A DNA stretch of 64,000 nt from Microvelia longipes (lineage: Eukaryota > Arthropoda > Insecta > Hemiptera > Veliidae): assembly GCA_018340805.1 (NCBI GenBank), contig JACMZG010001863.1, positions 21,563,145 through 21,627,144 of the forward strand, read 5' to 3'. The notes below the pieces were generated by a model. It was given only the letters and a program-made list of their open reading frames with translations. It made no database searches and was not told where the DNA came from. Shown in pieces: positions 29,501-41,715 of the stretch; position 1 is the first letter of the stretch, and each line of letters starts with the position of its first letter. Both the position numbers and the translations under genes were made by a program.

Positions 29501-32500
29501 TGTTTCAGTATGCCATCAAAGAAGTACAGCTCCACTTTATATTGTAAATTTTATAAATAATGTGTTTCTGTCACTATGTCATACAAACTATTCAATTAAT
29601 CACTACTCCCTTATTAAATGAGAATAATGTATGAAATTAATTGTAATGAATGTTTTACAGGCATTTTACCGTTTGCTACAAAATTTGGGATGACTATGGC
29701 CAAGAAACGTTTATAGCTCTGCTATCTGATTGGGACTTGGATGCTGCTTTCCTTAGGTATAATATGCATTGATGAACTAATTATATTTGAAATACACTTA
29801 TTCTCTAGACGTTAATTTACTTAACACTGTTTCACTTGCTCTAACTATTGCTTTTTGTTTAGTTAACCTATATTTATCAGGTAATAAAACTGGAGTATGT
29901 TTTGTTAATTGACAAAATTATTGTTTTTATTCTTTTATAGTGCATCTGAGCCATACCTAAGTCTGAGAGTGGATTTAAAGCCTAATGAGGAAATAGAGTG
30001 TAGCATTGAAGAAGAAACAGTGGCTCAAGTAGAAACTAAACCAATACAGGGAATACCTGGCTTTATTATTAATCATGTATGTATTTCAGTTTGTGTCTTT
30101 TTTTAATCTAGACTGATGATGTTTTAGAGAATATTTAATTCCTTAGTGCATAAAATATTTTGTTTAATTCATATTACACCCATGTGATTTGGCATGCATG
30201 TATCCATGTATAAGACTAACATACGTTCCAAGTTTCATCTCATTATCTGTGTTAGTTCAATTTTTATTGAATGACATGTATACGTTTTTTAAAAAATTAA
30301 AAATAATCCGATTAAGATGAAATTTGGTACAAGAGTTATTTAATAAATAAGTATGCTAAGTATCGTTTCAATACAAGTACCACTGACAAGTACATCTATG
30401 ATTTTTGTTGGAATATAAAAATTAAGCTGTATCAAGTGTGTTCAGTGCCTGGTTGGGTGACCATTGGGAATGAAACGGATGTATTTATTATATAAGGACT
30501 AGTGAAGCAAGTCCGAAGACATATTGCAGTGTGCGTTTAACTACTTGTATATTCTAAGTACAAGCAAAGCGAGTCCAAAGTAGGGAGGATGAGTATAGTG
30601 AATCCAATGTGATGAGGAAAAGTTCTGAGGTACCCCGTACCCCATCTTTTTAATCTTAAATAAACAAAAGCAATCGTCTAAAAATTGTGTTTACTTTATT
30701 CCGACAAATTTCTAAATAATTTAGATAAACTTAATAGTTTGATTAAAATAAAATATAGATTTAACTAAAGGCTTTTATCTAAAGCTTAAGGAAAAGATCT
30801 TTCAACAGAATTATTGAAATTTTTATGAATTTGAGGCAGTGATAAAGTATTAACAATAAATATAATGTAACATGTGTATTAATAATAAACATAATGTAAC
30901 TATGCTATTTTTTTGTAATGTTAGGTTGGTAAAACATTCAACAATATGATCCAGAGAGCATTAAATCTAACAGAAGAAGCTCAGCCAGCTTTAAGTATAC
31001 CTCCTAGACCTCCTCTCAGTGACACAGAGTTTCGTTCACTTCTTAGACCTAATGGTCAGTTGTCTGATCCGGCAGCTCTCAGGTCTGCTATTTATTATGG
31101 TGGTGTTGAACCAAGCTTGAGGTAAATAACAGTTTCTTTAAATAATAAATGGTTGCCAGAGACTAAAAAACCCTTAATGAAAGATGATAAATAGGGATTT
31201 GAATTCAAATAGTGTTAATATTATTACCTGCCATGTTTTAGACAATGACATCTTAATTATTGATTAAAATATTCTTTCTTTTTTTTTATTAAAACTATTC
31301 ATTTAACTCTAATAAGTCATGGTGGTATTTCCCTAATTTAATTCAGTGCACAATAGATTATAAATGTTGTTGTATGAATTTAATGTAAATTTGTTTAGAA
31401 ACATGTTGTTTAGTATATTAAATAACACACAAATAATTCAGAAAAATAATTTCTAATAATGTCTGTTTATTCATGAAAATTTTTAGAAATCATGCTTACC
31501 AGGTTTTCAAACATTGTTTTATCATCATAACTCTTGGGGTATTTATTTGTAATCTTTATTAATTTGACTTCATTAAAGGAGATGAAAATTAATTTTTTAA
31601 AAGTTGAAAAGAAATTATTAAAATTAAGACACATTACAACCACTTGACTATCTTTGACCTGGTCAATTAAGAACTGGTACTTTTCCACAGGAAAGTAGTA
31701 TGGAAGCATTTGCTTAATGTCTATCCTGAAGGTCTCTCTGGTAAAGAACGAATAGATTATATCAAGAAGAAGTCATTAGAATATATTAATCTCCGAGATA
31801 CCTGGAGAGACTTGATTAAGAATGGACAGGTATGATTTTCTGTTATATTTTTGTCTAATTATTTTTTTTTAGTTGTGTGTAGTTACAGTATTAATCATTG
31901 TATAATAATGCAGGGTTTCTAAATATTTTAGGATGATAAATTTATTTTTTAATGTTAAAGGCTCTAAATCATTTTTAATTTGGCTTTTAAAAACTGGCTT
32001 AAAAAACTTTTATAAAGTAATTTATTATCATTAGAGAGCCAAATTAAAGAGTTTTAATTAAAAAATAGAGTTAAAAGCAGAAGGAACAAAAAAAATCTTC
32101 TGCGAGAATACTCATCGTCCTTAATGCAAAAAAATTGATGAGAATCTTTGCCAATGGTCCTTAATAGAAAAACAAGTTTGACAAGAATTTTTTTTGGCAC
32201 TGCAAGGGTTAAGGAGCTGAAATTGATATTAAGGAAATGCCCACTTTGCAGGGACCACTACATGTGAGACTGAGACTTCAGCTCTCTATACCTATAAGAC
32301 TTACGTCTTCCCTTTGGCAAAGATAAAAGTGAAGAATTGCTTTTTTCAAAGATTTTTGGAGGAAATTTAGTATGAGTGCAAGTTCTAATTAATTTACACC
32401 TTGTTGAAATGACTTTCTAAAGTGATTATTAAAAAATTAAAATCTAAACTGTAAATCCTTTTAACTTAAGTTACATTAAATCTAGTGATAAATTGTTATG

Positions 32501-35500
32501 TTCTCAGATGGTTGGAGACCTTGGATATGTTACTGGTATGGTTAGGAAAGATGTTTTAAGAACAGACCGGCATCATTCATTTTATGCTGGTAGTGATGAT
32601 AACAAAAATATTGCTTCCTTATTCAATATATTAACAACGTATGTGAATATTGTTTTTTCTTTAGCTCTAGAGAACTAAGATCCGGCCGATTCAAAGCTCC
32701 ATAGTAGTGATAAGAAACTGATAACAGAAGGATGATTATTGTTATAACTTGTCGTTTTAACTTACCTTTAATTTTTTTCTTAAAGTTATTAAACTCACTA
32801 AAGTTGGGAAAAATATTTTAAATGGATTGTCACAAGTGTTTAAATAAACTTATAAGAAGGTGAAAATCACAATATAGTGTAATAATTTTAGTTTGCACTA
32901 ACTCACAAAATTACTCTTTTATTGCATTAAATTAGTTGTACCAAGAATTTATATGAACTGATAAAATGATATTTTCCAACCTTTACTTTTTGTTTAATAT
33001 TAAACAAATATTTTAATCACAGTTTAATATAAAACCGTATTTTATATATTCTATAAAATATAACCAGGTTATTAATGAATACTAGCTTAAAAAACTAACA
33101 AATCCAAGTCTGTAGTGATAAGAGCCTGGTTCTATGTTTAAAATCCTGGTATAAGCAACGTATTTATCTATGATAAATTGATAATTTTTATAACACCAAT
33201 GGTCTTTCTATTAATTTTAACTCATTTATCACAAATTAAGTAACAATAATGAAATAAATAAACAATTTCAATCGGCTCCCATGCTAATCCTATGATAAAA
33301 AAAGTTTTGATCACCCTTTTGTTTTGGTATTGCCAATTTGACAACTATCTTTTTGAATCACAAGTAAAAAGCTGTAGTTGTTCTTGGAAGTTGGCAGCAC
33401 TGACTGGTGATAAGGCCTTCATTTTCCAAACACTGCTGTAACTATATGGGGGATATGACAAAAAAAAATATTAATTTAAATTTGCTTAATATCTAAAGCA
33501 AAGTTTTATGTTTCTAGTTAAATTGTATGTTCTTAGATATATTTTAAAAGAAATAAACTTTTAAATGTCATTTTCCATTGATATAAGTCAGTTTATATTA
33601 AAAATCCCATAGTAAAGGATAAGATTTTTAAGAAATTATTTGTGTCGGGAACTCTAAAATCTCATGAAGTAGCCTAAATGCTACCTCTGTCCATACAGGA
33701 ATATATACTAATCAGTGCCTCTGTCCAGCTGTCTATTAATTACTCACTTATATTTTGTATAATTTTTAATTGAAAAATTTATTTTTGGTTTCTCTCTAAC
33801 CAATTCTACATGAATGGTTTCTCTCAATGAAAAATTTTACATGAAGAGATTGTCTAATAAATCATAGTTACAGAAAAAAGGCTATTACTTAAGAATTATA
33901 AATTGTTGCAGTTTGAGAAAAAGAGGAAAAAGTAATTTTTTTATGAATATTATGTCTATATTAATTATATGGAAATTTTTATTGAAACTACTCAAAACTT
34001 TTTGTTAAATGTTTTGTATGAAACAAATAAAATTTGATTTATTTACTTCACAAAGCATCTTTGTTGAGACCATTCCTTTTTTTATTTTTCATGGAAGATT
34101 AATATATAAGACATTAGTTAATATAACCGCCTCCGTGGCCAAGGTCGTTAAGGCGTTAGTCTTAACACTGACCTTTGACACCCACGGAGGTCTGGGGTTC
34201 GCATCCCAGGTTACGCTCTGTTTTATAGAAGATCATTGTTTAGATATATTATCGCCAACTTTAGAATTCACTCTGAGTGTAATGGTTGCTACTACCACCC
34301 GAGGTGGTTCCCGCAGGGGTTATCCCTGATAAGCCGCAAGGCTCAAAACGGGCATTGTTATTATTATTATTAGTTAATATGAAAAACTGTCAAGCGAAAT
34401 CAGTACAGCATTAAAGTACTCATTGTTTATGTTGCAGATACGCCATGAATCACCCGAGTGTTAGCTATTGTCAAGGTATGAGTGACTTAGCATCTCCTTT
34501 ACTTGTAACTATGAATGACGAATCTCATGCTTATATATGTTTCTGTGCTTTAATGACAAGGTTAAGTCCTAATTTCTTACTGGACGGGATCACAATGACA
34601 CAGAGGTTCCAACATCTAGCCGATGGTTTACATTATTATGACTTTCCATTCTATACTTATCTCAAATCTCATCAGGTAAAATTCATGATGACTATTTTTA
34701 TTATTTTTTAAACTAATAATATAAAATTTGAAGAGTGAGCCATTTTAATTGGATATTGACAGTGTTTAATGAAAAATTTTAACATTTTAATTTTGCATTT
34801 GTTTTACTTTTGATTTTGACATAGCCATCACCTGATAAGCAATACTTTTTTTGGGATCATACTGTTATTTGTGAAATACTTCTAATGTAATCTACTTCAT
34901 ATTATTTGATTTACTAATGTAACTATTTTTTTATATTTACATACTTTATTCTTGATCCTTGATTTTTGTTTTTAGGCTGATGATCTGTTGTTCTGCTATC
35001 GTTGGTTACTTTTAGAAATGAAAAGAGAGTTTGCTTTTGATGATGCTCTTAGGATGTTGGAAGTAATGTGGAGTTCCCTTCCACCAGCACCTCCTGCTGA
35101 AGAACTAAGTTTGTTCCAGACTCAATTTGTTGCTTCTCCTCAAGTACCAAGTCCTAGGCCTAAAGAGAATGCTTATACGAAGGTAGCAATAATGGATTTC
35201 AATAAAAATAGTACTCAATTGTAGCATTTTATATAAGTAATAGTGGCTAGTAGTATCAAAGCAGGATAGTTGAACCATGTTAACCCAATTTAATCCAAAT
35301 AGTCTACTAAACTTTTCTGTTCTGTTACTCTAACTATTTGAATTAGTTGAAATGATCAGTACATAAAATGCTGCCTCTAGTTAAAAAAAAATGGTTAAGT
35401 TTTATTGTGATATTAGACCAAGTATTATTAAAACAATTTTTTTTAATTATACTGTTTTATTTATTATATAAAATGTGCGATTATCACAAAATCTTGGTCG

Positions 35501-37095
35501 AAACAACAATTTTGTCTCTAGTTTTAATGTATAATGTATTTATTGTAACTAGCAAATGAACTAAAATTTATTTAGAGAAGTAAGGAGAAATCAGGATAAA
35601 AACCAATTTCTTAAGTATTGATTATGAGTAGTTTCCTTCAATGACTGAGAAAGTGTTGCTAGATCGGGATTCCTATAAACCTATATACTCCCCTGGCTTA
35701 GGTCTGTATATACCATGAACATTCCCTACCTTTTTACTCACTGGCCTCTTTATTTATTTTTTATGCTTTTTAGTGTAATATTGTAAAAACTTTTTTAAAT
35801 TTACACACTTTGCAGTTTAAATATATATTTTTTATTATTTATTTACTTAAGTGGTTTATTTTAAAAATATTGCAGAAAGTCATCTTTATTGTTTTGAAAT
35901 AAACTACACTTATGTATTTTCTTATTAAGGATTGTACTAATTAAGAAGGTTAGTACAATTTATTTTTCAGTCATAACTCTTTTATTTCGCTCTTCAAAAA
36001 TTGGTAAAAATACTCTTTTTCCTGAAACGGTTAAGAATTAGGATGTTGATAAAATATTAGGTCTCCAACAAGAAAATTTAGTATTTTACCAGAATTATGA
36101 ATGCTTTGTATGAGGTATTGTTGTAATAAAATTTGACCATGACGCCTATCCCATTAGCGAATTTTATTCCCAAAGAAAAATTTGATAAAAGGAGAGACAT
36201 AACTATTTTGTTCCCATTTGGGTAATCTTCCCTAGCTATAGTCGTGTGGCTGGCTGGGTAAATTTCTATGGATTCTAGAATGTTCAGTTGTCTTTCTAAG
36301 TTTTGTTCGTATAGAAGTGTGATCATATAAAAGTTGTTTCAGGTATTGTTGTAATTTATTTGTTCTGTTAGGTTTGCGCTTTAAGAAGAGGCCTGAATAC
36401 CTCCAGCCTTGATGAGAAAGGTAAAGGTAGTTTGGTGAAGTGTAAACCATTTGCTAGTTTAGACGATACAGCTCTCAGAGAGCCCAGAAGAATTAGGAAT
36501 TTAAATGAATTTATGACTTTTGATAAAAACAGAGTAAAGAGGACACCAGATAGTTCTCCTGATGATGATACTAATGACTACCAACCTATGAACACTTCTT
36601 TTACACAGTATGTATTTTCAATTTGAACTTGTTTGAATTTGTTTAAGTTAAGAGTGCAAAAATTGGTAAATTCAATAGTTTTTGTTAAATGGTTATATGA
36701 TTCATTTTAGAGAATATACCTAGAACTTTTGAGAGTAGTGTCTTACTGTAGCAGCTATGCTCAGTATTGCGCTCAGTACTCTTGAACATAATATAAAATT
36801 TTGGTTTCTTAAAATTAGTTTTCTGGTAAACTAGTTAAAATATAACCAACAATAGTCTTCTCATAAAGGTTGTGTACATTTATTATGAATTTGCCAAAAT
36901 AATTAGTAATGTGTATAAACTTTTGACTAGAGTTTACTTTTTCAAAGATTTTTAGATATATTAAGATAAAAATAAGTTTTTAAGTTCATAAAGTTTATTT
37001 TTTAGTTTTTTTAACGAGTTAGCAAGAAATGTGCTTGGAGAAAATGTCATGGAGAAGGGACAAAAATTAAAACACCTGATTAGGAAAAAATTATA

Positions 37096-37145
<50 letters not shown>

Positions 37146-37154
37146 TATACATAC

Positions 37155-37199
<45 letters not shown>

Positions 37200-38287
37200 T
37201 AATATATATATTATATTATATTATATATAACTATATTTTTATGTTATCACAAGATTTTTAGGTATGTGTCATTATTCCCCTACAAATTTTCCAGGGCTTT
37301 CTTTCAGGACCCAAGATTGAATGAAACATTGCACAAAAATTAACTTTCTCAATGTTTGAACCCTATTTTTATGAAATATGTATGACATAATTAACACTCA
37401 GTAACGATTCAGCAAAATTTTAAAAATCACTTAACCTCAAAAAATCATTGGATGTAACCAAAATTAAATAATCATTTACTACCATACTACAAACAAAAAC
37501 CAAATTAATTTTTATTATCAGCTTTACTTACAGTTTTATTGTTTGACTTATACAATTGTATACAAGCTAATCATATTTTTCATCTAATACATTGGAAGCC
37601 ACTCAAAACTGCTATTACTATGAGCCATACACAATGAGGGTTTTTGTTAATATAATTGGGTATATTTTGTTTTCATTCAAAGTATTAATTTTAATAATAC
37701 GTGTTACTAAAATATGAATAAAATGTTGTTTCAGAGAGTTAAGGTTAGAATTAGAGAGTTTAGATAGACAGGTATTCGGGGGAGAGTCTGACTCATGTTA
37801 TGTATGGGAAAATCCACTGGAGAAATCACCTGATGTGTCAGAAGAGATGGGTAACATATCTGATAGTGATCTTATCAAGCGGAGAAAGCAATCTGCTGAA
37901 CAGAGATCTATTAGTCCGGGTGCTAGTTCTCCTGACATTATGAGAAACGGAGATGTTCAAAAGGAAAGTAATACTTCAACTGTGTGTTCTCAATCTCCAG
38001 AATCTGGAGTCAGTTCATTACCTCCTGAGAATCACCACGAACCATCTGATACTCTACCTCCTCCTCATATCTTTGGTTCCGGCAACCCTTTCTTAATGTT
38101 TTTATGCATCACAGTGCTGACTCAACACCGTGATCATATAATTTCACACCGTATGGATTATAATGAGATTGCCATGCATTTCGATAAGATGGTTAGAAAG
38201 CATGATGTAACAAGGGTGCTTAATCAAGCTAGAGATATGTTTGCGTCTTACCTCAAGCAACATTCTGTGCAACATTTTAATGTTTAG
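26547..38287 (+). CDS. TBC1D25: TBC1D25 / OATL1 orthologue, TBC-domain Rab GTPase-activating protein (11 coding exons, complete)
   Basis: TBC1D25 accelerates GTP hydrolysis on Rab33B and controls autophagosome maturation while bound to ATG8 proteins (family knowledge). Exons: 26547-26597, 28552-28661, 29661-29756, 29941-30076, 30925-31121, 31691-31829, 32508-32638, 34438-34675, 34976-35182, 36372-36607, 37735-38287. All junctions are GT-AG and phase-consistent; total 2094 nt, 697 aa (human 688). The N-terminal part (about 1-100) matches the family (FTVDPQLTS, LLSDWDL, PYLSLRVDLKP). The TBC domain runs from about 190 to 425, with the arginine-finger motif RKDVLRTDR (Arg261) and the glutamine-finger motif SYCQGMSD (Gln299), so it should be catalytic. 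The C-terminus GSGNPFLMFLCI...MHFDKMVRKH is characteristic of TBC1D25. The 436-600 linker is low in homology. First and last exons are clear; cDNA would confirm junctions. Confidence 0.95.
26790..26990. mobile_element. Hairpin repeat, copy 1, in TBC1D25 intron 1
   Basis: Contains the inverted pair GATTTGTTGGC / GCCAACAAATC and then ACACTGTCTC...CTCATTTTTACATCACT. The same order recurs at 27608-27835. Probably a small DNA transposon family. Confidence 0.5.
27608..27835. mobile_element. Hairpin repeat, copy 2, in TBC1D25 intron 1
   Basis: Inverted parts GCTCTAGTTCAACTA and TAGTTGAACTAGAG enclose GGCCAATTTGTTAGC / GGCCAACAAAT. It is followed by ACACTGTCTTAACTGCC and TTCATTTTTACATTACTTTA as in the copy at 26790-26990. 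No coding capacity. Confidence 0.55.
29250..29335 (-). repeat. tRNA-like remnant
   Basis: On the minus strand, GTGTAATGGTTAGCATG (A box) precedes GGTTCAATCC (B box). The A-box side resembles tRNA-Gln, but the stems do not pair completely, so I call it a SINE head or pseudogene. In TBC1D25 intron 2, antisense to the gene. Confidence 0.45.
30420..30480 (+). repeat. 5S rRNA-derived remnant (SINE3-like)
   Basis: TTAAGCTGTATCAAG followed by GTTCAGTGCC, then GGTTGGGTGACCATTGGGAA, matches the order of the internal control region and 3' half of animal 5S rRNA. The 5' half is missing and bases differ, so it is not a working 5S gene. Sequence after it (to about 30640) is not 5S and may be the body of the retroelement. 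In TBC1D25 intron 4. Confidence 0.6.
34129..34372 (+). mobile_element. tRNA-derived SINE, copy 2 (best preserved)
   Basis: GCCTCCGTGGCCAAGGTCG at the start is an A-box-like head, and GGGGTTCGCATCCC is a clear B box. The body contains ACCCGAGGTGGT and GGTTATCCCTGATAAG, and the end is a (TTA)n tail. It lies in TBC1D25 intron 7 in sense orientation, ending about 65 bp before the exon 8 acceptor. A 106-codon frame over it is part of the SINE, not a gene. Confidence 0.85.
37099..37228. repeat. (AT)n microsatellite in TBC1D25 intron 10
   Basis: An almost unbroken AT/TA run with a few interruptions. It yields only Ile-Tyr runs if translated. Confidence 0.95.
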
Positions 38288-38575
38288 TCCATTAATTACA
38301 CAGCTGATAAACCGATTCAATTATAAAAAGTTGCCCTGGTAGGGCAACAATGGCCTTACACAAATGATTATTGTACTAAATGCTTTCAAAATTAATAACA
38401 GAACCCATTTTTTGTATGCAAATAATTACTACATTTTTATGATTAAGGAAAACCTACATTTTCCTGTATTGACTTTATTTCAATGAGACACTTTGTTGCC
38501 TATGAGCTCTTGCTTTTGCCATAATATGTAAATGAAACATGATAATTCTGAAGAACATATTTTCTTATTACTTAA

Positions 38576-38581
38576 AATAAA
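38576..38581 (+). promoter_or_regulatory. Probable poly(A) signal of TBC1D25
   Basis: The first AATAAA after the stop, about 290 nt downstream and directly before a SINE. Another AATAAA lies near 38923. Inference from position only. Confidence 0.45.
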
Positions 38582-38584
38582 GTA

Positions 38585-38833
38585 GCTGCCTCTGTAATCA
38601 AGTTCATTAAAACATCAGTATTTATAGAGACCTTTGATACCTCAGAGACCTGGGGCTCTCATCCCAAGTTATGCTCTCAGTTTATATTATTGTTTTATAT
38701 TATATCAATAAATTATTGCTAACTTTACATTATACTTTGAGGGTAGTGATTACCACTACCACCTGTGGTTTTTCCCATAGGGGTTATCCCAATGATAAAC
38801 CACAAGGCTCTCAAAGGCATTATTATTATTATA
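38585..38833 (+). mobile_element. tRNA-derived SINE, copy 3
   Basis: A diverged copy of the 34129-34372 SINE: GCTGCCTCTG start, GACCTGGGGCTCTCATCCC over the B box, ACCTGTGGTTTTTCCCATAG in the body, GGTTATCCCAATGATAA, and an (ATT)n tail. It follows the likely TBC1D25 poly(A) signal. Confidence 0.8.
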
Positions 38834-40352
38834 AGTAATTATAAAAAGTAAAGATCTAAATCTACTTGTAATTGAAACAAATTAATTTCAACTCACTTTT
38901 AAGTTGCTTTATATAATTTAAATAAAGCATTTCTGTAAATTATTTCATTTTTCAAACTTAAGTTTTTAACAGGTGATCTTATTATGTATGCATATAATAC
39001 GATCCGGTTCTTGCACCGTGTTTGTTTAGTCGATTGAATCAGATGACGTTGTAACTGATCCCACCAAAACATCTCGTCTTTTATAGTGAAGGTTATAAGG
39101 TTAAAGTTAAGTTAAAAACAAAAAATATATTTAATTAAATTGTGATATCTGTGGATATTATTAAAGTTTCATTAAAAAAATAATATTTGAAAAGTTGTTT
39201 GGTTTATGTTATGATTTAATTGAAATTAGTTTGTTGAAAAGGTTATTCATTAAATACAATCACCTCTCAAGGTACATTGAGAGGTGTGCATCCAAAACTG
39301 GGGAGATCTGGATTCCATCTCCCTAGTATTAGCTTATCCGTATGGCTTCCCTCTCCAGGGTTCTTACAGCATGTTTAACCAATCACACTTAGTATGATCC
39401 ATGGGTTCAGTATGCTGTGTGTATGTAGTAATTGTTTTTATCATAAAACTGTGATAATTCTTATCTTCTTTCACATTTTATGATTATATTTTCTCTTGCA
39501 TGGCTAAATAAAAATAATGAATTCTCTTTCAACTCAAAATGCTTGTTATTATTTGTATAATTATTATGAGTTAGTAAGAATAACTTTTTTCATGTTAAAG
39601 AATTCTGTGCTCTTTTCCTGAAATTGTCCCCCTCCCTCCAAACTTAGTCTAGTGATACCGTTTGATATCATTGTTTTGAGTAAAGAATAAAATTTATTCT
39701 GATAGAGGGATCAGCAATATACTGCAGTTGAACTTTTTATTCTGAATCTCTAAAACTATGTAAGGAACCTGTCAAGTCAGCTTTATTTTCTTAAGCCATT
39801 TATTACATTGAATTTTCAGCTCATTCCTCTTTTTTACGTTGTTCAAGACGTTCATTTACGTTGTAGAAGTGTCTTGGTTGGGTAAATAGAAGTCACTATG
39901 TCAGTGGCCGGTGTGTCACACTATTGTAATTAAAAAACAATTCTTACTTTTATACTTATAAAATTACTGTGATAATTAATTACAGATAAATGCTAATTAG
40001 TGCCCTATGAGAAGAAACTATAATGATAAATCAAAGAACAGGAAACTGCATTGTTTGTTTCAAATTAATTTTAATTTTAAAAGTTTGTCTGATTAATTCT
40101 ATTAACGTTTATGGTTGCTACTTCTATCTCTTTAGATTTGACTCTTTATTCAAAACAACAGTCTTAGTCATATAAGTTATAATATTATAAGATAAAATGA
40201 TAAGAGAAATCAATGTTAAGACTGCCAGTCTTGAATGAATGTATAATTGATTGCGAAGAATTAAGATCACGCAGTAACAATATTAGTATGACTGGCAACT
40301 TTGTATAAGTTCTTAAGAAAGTGTCAAAACAAATATTCGCACATTATTAAAC

Positions 40353-40755
40353 ATAGATATATATCACTAGAGAGGGCATAGCGTATTTCAATACATTGAG
40401 AACCTTGAAACATCTTTTGAGGACTCTTTATAACCTCAATAAAACTTCCTCTTAGAATGAGTTAAGGTTATAATTAATCAATTCTCATCTGTTTTTTGCA
40501 CATTTTGTTTGTGTTTTGTTTTGTATTTTAAACATTCTATTATTTGAATGAATGACCATTTATGAGATCTTAAATTTATATACAATTTGTAATTTATAAT
40601 AATGTCTGCTAACATTCTAAAGATCTTAATCAGCTTAAGCTACTGTAATTTTGTTCTGTTTATTTAAATATATATAAATAGTCGAAGGTGTTCAGGTTAT
40701 TTTTTCAATGTTTCAAAATTCAACCTTTAGGGACTCTCTTGTAATAATATCTCTA
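40353..40755. mobile_element. MITE family A, copy 2 (opposite orientation)
   Basis: Ends ATAGATATATATCACTAGAG and AATATCTCTAT are family A ends. The interior (AATACATTGAGAACCTTGAA, AGGTTATTTTTTCAATGTTT) is the reverse complement of 24817-25136. It carries about 85 bp of extra interior sequence. Confidence 0.75.
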
Positions 40756-41251
40756 TGTTATTAAAGCTTAATTTTCTTTTAGTTTAGATATCTAAAATAT
40801 TGCGCTTTCTGACAAAGTAACTCCTATGACAGTTTTGACTAATATTAAACCAAAAGTAATTCTTTTAACTTGAAAAACTGTCTTGTTTTACACTAAAAAA
40901 ATTACTAGTCAAGCAAAGTGTAGCAGTCAACTTCTAGGTCTTAATTTCTGACTTTAGGTCAGAAATATATTTGCTACTGCTGTTGGTCTTAAGGCATTGA
41001 GTGCTACTGATGTTAATTTATTTTTGTAAAATATCTCTTTATGTATAAAATATTTAAATTAATAAATGGCTTCCTTTACCTTTTATTTACTATTCCTTTT
41101 GACAGGGGCAAATGACTTTTATAAAATATATAGACTAAGATGACTGATATAATTTTATTGATTTCCATTTAAGGCTGTAAACTTAAAATAATACTAGTGT
41201 AGAAGAAGCTTAGGATGTAAAACAATGGAATTCTACTGATATCACGAGATA

Positions 41252-41295
41252 CCACTACTTAAGATCACCAGTTCACTGGTGATCTTAAGTAGTGG
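41252..41295. repeat. Near-perfect 44-bp palindrome
   Basis: CCACTACTTAAGATCACCAG followed after four bases by its reverse complement. The half-sequence also starts the repeats at 15677 and 41638, so it looks like two truncated ends of that family joined head to head. Confidence 0.85.
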
Positions 41296-41637
41296 TGGTA
41301 CCACCCTATCAACTAAATATTATTTTATAAATGTGTCATAAATTTTTATTAATGAAGAAAGTTCATAAAAAACAAATATAATAACTCAAAACCCAGCTAA
41401 GTATTCAATAAAATTGGTCTTAGAAAGCAAAAAGGTTACAGAGTTTGATGATGTCTGTTTAATTGACTAGGACTACTTTTAATATATTTTTTTTGTTAAA
41501 ACGTTAAAATAAAATTTAAAATGCTTCCAAATTATAATGTGCTAACATTTATATTAGTATTTAATGAATAATCGAGCATTAATTAAATATATAACTATAT
41601 AATCAAGCAATTGGAAGTATTGCCAACTTAATTATGT

Positions 41638-41715
41638 TAGCAGCATTACTTAAGACCACCACTGAACTGGCTTTGCTGTTATCAGTTAAGCTCCTTCTAT
41701 ATATAGTTTCATGAT
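41638..41715. repeat. Copy of the dispersed TTAAGA(T/C)CACCA repeat
   Basis: GCATTACTTAAGACCACCA followed by TTATCAGTTAAGCTCC and TTCTATATATAGT, parallel to 15677-15765. Confidence 0.5.

Noticed and set aside
30420..30480. Functional 5S rRNA gene
   Set aside because: Only the 3' half is present and it carries many substitutions.
34009..34329. 106-codon plus frame
   Set aside because: Covers the tRNA-derived SINE in TBC1D25 intron 7.
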